From: Betaproteobacteria bacterium SG8_40
GTDB lineage: Bacteria > Pseudomonadota > Gammaproteobacteria > Burkholderiales > Eutrophovitaceae
Assembly (NCBI GenBank): GCA_001304425.1
Contig: LJTS01000092.1
Span: forward strand, 1 to 8,969
Reading direction: 5' to 3'
DNA: 8,969 nt
The notes below the pieces were generated by a model. The model had not been told where the DNA came from. It saw nothing but the letters and a program-made list of their open reading frames with translations, and did no database searches. Below are positions 6,065-8,969 of this stretch, piece after piece (positions within the stretch are counted from its first letter, which is position 1; every line of letters starts with the position of its first letter). The position numbers were made by a program, and so were the translations under genes.

Positions 6065-6239
6065 AGCGCGGAATCACGCGCGCGGCCGGGGCCCGATGAC
6101 CGTACCGGGCGGGCGGAAATGGCGTTGGACGGAGACCGAGGTAGACTGTTCGCGGATCGGCGATCCGGGTCACGCATAACAGGTTACGCATACGCGGCCG
6201 GCGCAAACAACACATATCGTACGGGGGAGGGCGAACAGG
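6065..6239. promoter_or_regulatory. Leader of the dehydrogenase gene, with a direct repeat
   Basis: No gene is present. ACGCATA occurs twice in the same orientation (6172-6178 and 6186-6192), 14 bp apart. A weak GCCCG/CGGGC inverted repeat with a 10-nt loop (about 6090-6110) follows the DUF924 gene but has no T tract. A GGGGGAGGG run (6223-6231) is the ribosome binding site of the next gene. No promoter could be assigned with confidence. Confidence 0.3.
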
Positions 6240-7016
6240 ATGGATCTCAAACTCAACAACTTGCGGGTCATCGTCACGGCGGGGGCATCGGGTATTGGAT
6301 TGGCCGTTGCCGCAACTTTTGCCGCGGAAGGCGCGCGCGTCTATGTCTGTGACGTGGACAAGGACGCGCTTGCCAGGATGGGAAAGACACACCCGCAAAT
6401 CATTACCGGCGAATGTGACGTTGCCGACCGCGATGCCGTATCGGCAATGTTTGGTGATGCAATCGCGAAACTCGGCGGTCTCGATTGCCTGGTCAATAAC
6501 GCAGGCATTGCCGGCCCGACCGGACCCGTGTACGAGATCGAACCCGCTGATTGGGACCGCTGTCTGCAGGTCTGCCTCACCGGACAGTTCAACTGCACGC
6601 GGCTTGCTGTCGAGCATCTGAGAAAATCGGACAACGCCTCGATCATCAATTTGTCCTCGGCCGCAGGCAAATTCGGCTTTCCGAACCGCTCGCCTTATTC
6701 GTCGGCAAAATGGGGTGTGGTCGGCTTTACCAAGTCCATCTCGATGGAACTCGGGGAGTTCGGTATCCGTTGCAACGCGATATTGCCGGGTCCAGTCGAC
6801 GGCGCGCGCATCCGGAGAGTGATCGAGGAGAAAGCACAGCTCGCGGGCAAGACCTTTGAAGAGTTCAAGATGGGCTGGCTTGCGCATGCGTCGATCAAGG
6901 AACTCATCGACCCGCAGCAACTCGCCGACATGATGGTGTTTCTTGCCTCGCCCGTTGCCCGTACCATCTCCGGACAGGCGATCAGCATCGATGGAGACAT
7001 GCAAACGCTGGTCTGA
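6240..7016 (+). CDS. Short-chain dehydrogenase/reductase (SDR), 258 aa
   Basis: This is a cytosolic NAD(P)-dependent oxidoreductase of the classical SDR superfamily, at the usual 250-residue length. Visible elements are the dinucleotide motif TAGASGIG (13-20), Asp38 at the end of strand beta-2 (favouring NAD over NADP), NNAG (86-89), catalytic Ser140 in NLSSAAG, and YSSAK with Tyr153 and Lys157. Two residues are unusual: Ala14 replaces the first Gly of TGxxxGIG, and Cys112 (VCLTG) stands where classical members have the Asn of the Asn-Ser-Tyr-Lys tetrad. The C-terminal ARTISGQAISIDGD is typical. The ATG at 6240 follows the purine-rich run at 6223-6231. The sseA gene follows after 91 bp and may be co-transcribed. 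The substrate is unknown; nearby pobA is on the opposite strand and gives only weak context. Confidence 0.88.
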   Translation: MDLKLNNLRVIVTAGASGIGLAVAATFAAEGARVYVCDVDKDALARMGKTHPQIITGECDVADRDAVSAMFGDAIAKLGGLDCLVNNAGIAGPTGPVYEIEPADWDRCLQVCLTGQFNCTRLAVEHLRKSDNASIINLSSAAGKFGFPNRSPYSSAKWGVVGFTKSISMELGEFGIRCNAILPGPVDGARIRRVIEEKAQLAGKTFEEFKMGWLAHASIKELIDPQQLADMMVFLASPVARTISGQAISIDGDMQTLV

Positions 7017-7093
7017 CCGGAATCCGTCGGATCGCGACGAGGTTTTGCGAAGAATCCGGAGCGAGTGCCGCAGCGCTTCACCAGAGAAACAGC

Positions 7094-7099
7094 AGGGAG
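7094..7099 (+). promoter_or_regulatory. Shine-Dalgarno of sseA
   Basis: AGGGAG lies 8 nt before the ATG at 7108. It rules against the much longer open frame beginning at 6943, which would overlap the dehydrogenase gene. Confidence 0.7.
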
Positions 7100-7107
7100 A
7101 AAATTGG

Positions 7108-7965
7108 ATGACGTATACCGGACCCGTAGTCAGCACCGAATGGCTGGCGGCGAACCTGAAAACCGAAGGTGTTCGCGTGGCGGATGCGACGGTGCATCTT
7201 CCCGATACCGGGCGGGATGCGCGGGCGGAGTACCTTGCCGGTCATATCCCCGGCGCGGTTTTCTTCGACCTGGCACGGGTCGCCGATGCAAACAATCCGC
7301 TGCCGCGCAAGTTTCCCCCGCGTGAAACCTTCGCCCGGGAAGTGGGCGCGCTCGGCATTGACAACAACACGCACGTGATCGCCTATGACACGCCGGGTCT
7401 GTATAGCGCCGCGCGCGTATGGTGGCTGTTTCGCCAATACGGATATGACCGGGTGTCGATTCTCGATGGCGGATTGAAGGCCTGGCAGGCAGAGGGACGT
7501 GAACTCGAGCAGGGGGACGTGACGCCGAAGCCGGCCACATTCTTGCCGGGCAAGGAACGTGATCTGTATGCCGGCTGGCGGGATGTGTTGAACGTTTCCG
7601 GCAACGGCGGAGCGCAGATCCTCGATGCCCGCACTCCCGGGCGCTTTGCCGGCACCGAAACTGACCGGTATCCCGGCGCGCGTCCCGGCCATATCCCGGG
7701 CAGCCGCAACCTCTACTGGGCGGAGTTGCTCAACAAGGAAACGCGAAAGCTGCTCCCGGTCGAAGAAATTCGCAAGCGCGTCGAAGATGCCGGCATTTCA
7801 GCCGAACAACCGCTTGTCTTGTCGTGCGGTTCCGGGCTGACGGCATGCATACTTGCGCTCGGGCTACACCTGAGCGGCCGCGACGATTGGCGTGTCTACG
7901 ATGGTTCGTGGGACGAGTGGGGGCGCAATCACGAACTGCCCGTGCAGACCGGGGTACCGGACTAG
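7108..7965 (+). CDS. sseA: 3-mercaptopyruvate sulfurtransferase, 285 aa
   Basis: This is a tandem-rhodanese enzyme that moves sulfur from 3-mercaptopyruvate (a cysteine-derived thiol) to thiols or cyanide, forming a persulfide on its active-site cysteine. The N-terminal, non-catalytic rhodanese domain spans about 1-135, including GHIPGAVFFD and SILDGGLKAW. The C-terminal catalytic domain spans about 160-285, including ILDARTPGRF and GHIPGSRNL. The active loop is CGSGLTA, with Cys240. CGSG is the signature of mercaptopyruvate sulfurtransferases, whereas thiosulfate rhodaneses usually have CRKG. The length is close to E. coli SseA (281 aa). The start is ATG 7108 with AGGGAG 8 nt upstream. It probably shares a transcript with the dehydrogenase gene upstream, and it converges on pobA with 81 bp between stop codons. 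Confidence 0.92.
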   Translation: MTYTGPVVSTEWLAANLKTEGVRVADATVHLPDTGRDARAEYLAGHIPGAVFFDLARVADANNPLPRKFPPRETFAREVGALGIDNNTHVIAYDTPGLYSAARVWWLFRQYGYDRVSILDGGLKAWQAEGRELEQGDVTPKPATFLPGKERDLYAGWRDVLNVSGNGGAQILDARTPGRFAGTETDRYPGARPGHIPGSRNLYWAELLNKETRKLLPVEEIRKRVEDAGISAEQPLVLSCGSGLTACILALGLHLSGRDDWRVYDGSWDEWGRNHELPVQTGVPD

Positions 7966-8046
7966 CCTGGGGCCGGAAACGCCTGCGGTGTCATTTGCGC
8001 AGCCGGTGTGCATGACGCTTCGTGTCGTGTGGCGACGGGCCTGGGG
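7966..8046. other. Convergent gap between sseA and pobA
   Basis: This 81-bp gap should hold termination signals for both genes, but no stem with a T tract is present. The best stem is 5 bp, CTGCG (7983-7987) with CGCAG (7998-8002), with no U run after it. Rho-dependent termination is a reasonable inference. Confidence 0.4.
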
Positions 8047-8969
8047 TCAATAAGGCAGCCCGACATAGTTTTCGGCCAGCGCAGTTTGCGCGGCACGCGA
8101 CTCGAACAGATAGGCGAGCTCGGCGTGTTGCAGCTTCGGGCCGATGTCGCCGGTCTCGGGCAACCGGTGGAGCAATGTGGTCATCCACCACGAGAAGCGT
8201 TCCGCTTTCCAGACGCGCGCAAGGGCACGGCTGGAATACTGATCGAGTCCGGAGTCGTCACCGTTGCGGTAGAACTCGATGAGCGCGGCTGACAGGTAAT
8301 GAATATCGCTTGCGGCGAGATTCAGCCCCTTTGCTCCCGTTGGCGGAACGATGTGGGCAGCGTCGCCGGCGAGGAACAAGGACCCGAAACGCATCGGTTC
8401 GGCCACGAAGCTGCGCAACGGCGCGACGCTTTTTTCGATGGACGGTCCGGTAATCAGCGCACTGGCAGTTGCCGGATCCAGACGTGATTTCAGTTCGTCC
8501 CAGATGCGTGTGTCGGGCCATTGCTCAACGGTGTCGGACAGGTCGCACTGGACGTAGACCCGGCTGCGTGTTGGCGAACGCATGCTGCAAAGCGCGAATC
8601 CGCGTTCGTGATTCACGTAGATGAGTTCCTCCGACGCCGGCGGCGTATCCGCCAGTAACCCGATCCAGCCAAAGGGGTAGACGCGCTCGTATTCGGTAAT
8701 TGCGCTGCCCGCCACGCTGGCCCGGCACACGCCATGGAAGCCGTCGCATCCGGCAATGAAATCGCTGGCAACTTCGTGTACTTTCCCGTCCCTTGAATAG
8801 CGGACTACGGGTTTGCCGGTATCGAAACCGGAAATTTCGACATCCTGCGCTTCATAAATTGTCTTTGCGCCGGCAGCTTCGCGCGCGTCCATCATGTCGC
8901 GGGTGATTTCGGTCTGGCCGTAGATGACGACCTTCTTGCCACCGGTCAAAGCCGACAAATCGACGCGAT
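8047..8969 (-). CDS. pobA: 4-hydroxybenzoate 3-monooxygenase, C-terminal 306 residues (5' end outside window)
   Basis: This is an FAD-dependent, single-component hydroxylase that converts 4-hydroxybenzoate to protocatechuate with NADPH and oxygen, feeding the beta-ketoadipate pathway. The frame is open at the right edge (its first visible residues are RVDLSALTGG), so roughly 85-90 N-terminal residues, including the FAD GxGxxG motif, lie outside; the TTG at 8958 is not a true start. Visible motifs are GQTEITRDMM, the DG motif in FIAGCDGFHG, and GDAAHIVPPTGAKGLNLAAS, where the GD motif binds FAD. Aligned by recall to the Pseudomonas enzyme, the substrate-site residues Tyr201, Ser212, Arg214, Arg220 and Tyr222 are all conserved (YVNHERGFALCSMRSPTRSR, then VY). 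The C-terminal ENYVGLPY keeps Tyr385. The protein ends at GLPY, about four residues earlier than the Pseudomonas one. It converges on sseA; no pobR is visible. Confidence 0.95.
   Translation of the reverse strand, partial: RVDLSALTGGKKVVIYGQTEITRDMMDAREAAGAKTIYEAQDVEISGFDTGKPVVRYSRDGKVHEVASDFIAGCDGFHGVCRASVAGSAITEYERVYPFGWIGLLADTPPASEELIYVNHERGFALCSMRSPTRSRVYVQCDLSDTVEQWPDTRIWDELKSRLDPATASALITGPSIEKSVAPLRSFVAEPMRFGSLFLAGDAAHIVPPTGAKGLNLAASDIHYLSAALIEFYRNGDDSGLDQYSSRALARVWKAERFSWWMTTLLHRLPETGDIGPKLQHAELAYLFESRAAQTALAENYVGLPY

Noticed and set aside
6943..7107. Upstream extension of the sseA frame
   Set aside because: It overlaps the end of the dehydrogenase gene and adds residues absent from the family; ATG 7108 has a good ribosome binding site.
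5877..7136. Long minus-strand open frame of 419 codons antisense to the dehydrogenase gene
   Set aside because: It mirrors the SDR gene, whose motifs are unmistakable. Its translation is Arg/His/Asp-rich without domain signatures, and antisense frames of SDR genes are a familiar annotation artefact in GC-rich genomes.
7983..8002. Small stem CTGCG/CGCAG after sseA as a terminator
   Set aside because: Only 5 bp with a 10-nt loop and no following T run.
1..8969. Mobile element, defence system or gene cluster for a specialised product
   Set aside because: All recognisable genes are ordinary metabolic, transport or translation families, with no integrase, transposase, tRNA-linked insertion, repeat array or toxin-antitoxin pair and no visible composition shift.

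Overview
The window reads as an ordinary, GC-rich proteobacterial chromosome segment (roughly 60% GC by eye). The MFS transporter, the EF-G-like GTPase, the TRAP solute-binding protein, the DUF924 protein and PobA look most like Betaproteobacteria, probably Burkholderiales. That placement is by recall of the families, not by a search. There is no transposase, integrase, phage gene, CRISPR array, tRNA or rRNA, and no visible break in base composition, so nothing suggests a mobile island.

Layout. Positions 1-3451 hold three minus-strand genes: a truncated MFS transporter at the left edge, a conserved-looking 175-residue protein of unknown function, and a 681-residue EF-G-like translational GTPase of the EF-G2 type. 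A 328-bp divergent region (3452-3779) separates the GTPase from a plus-strand cupin. The cupin ends 13 bp from the end of a convergent, minus-strand TRAP periplasmic solute-binding protein (4177-5250). From 5465 to 7965 three plus-strand genes follow: a DUF924 protein, a short-chain dehydrogenase and a 3-mercaptopyruvate sulfurtransferase (sseA). At the right edge, facing sseA, is the C-terminal three quarters of 4-hydroxybenzoate 3-monooxygenase (pobA).

How the genes relate. The window is a patchwork of small units, not one pathway. Only the dehydrogenase and sseA look likely to share a transcript, with a 91-bp gap and good ribosome binding sites. PobA belongs to 4-hydroxybenzoate to protocatechuate catabolism, but no other ring-degradation gene is in view. 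The TRAP binding protein has no membrane subunits beside it.

The most interesting material is in gaps and active-site details. The 79-bp gap before the MFS gene holds a perfect TATAAT, a long hairpin followed by a T-rich run, and a perfect AT-rich palindrome. The EF-G-like gene has a good sigma-70-type promoter framed by an 8-bp inverted repeat, with a 20-bp GC palindrome just upstream. The TRAP protein has Ala where the conserved Arg is expected, the dehydrogenase has Cys in place of the tetrad Asn, and the cupin lacks two or more metal ligands. I found no undescribed multi-gene system.
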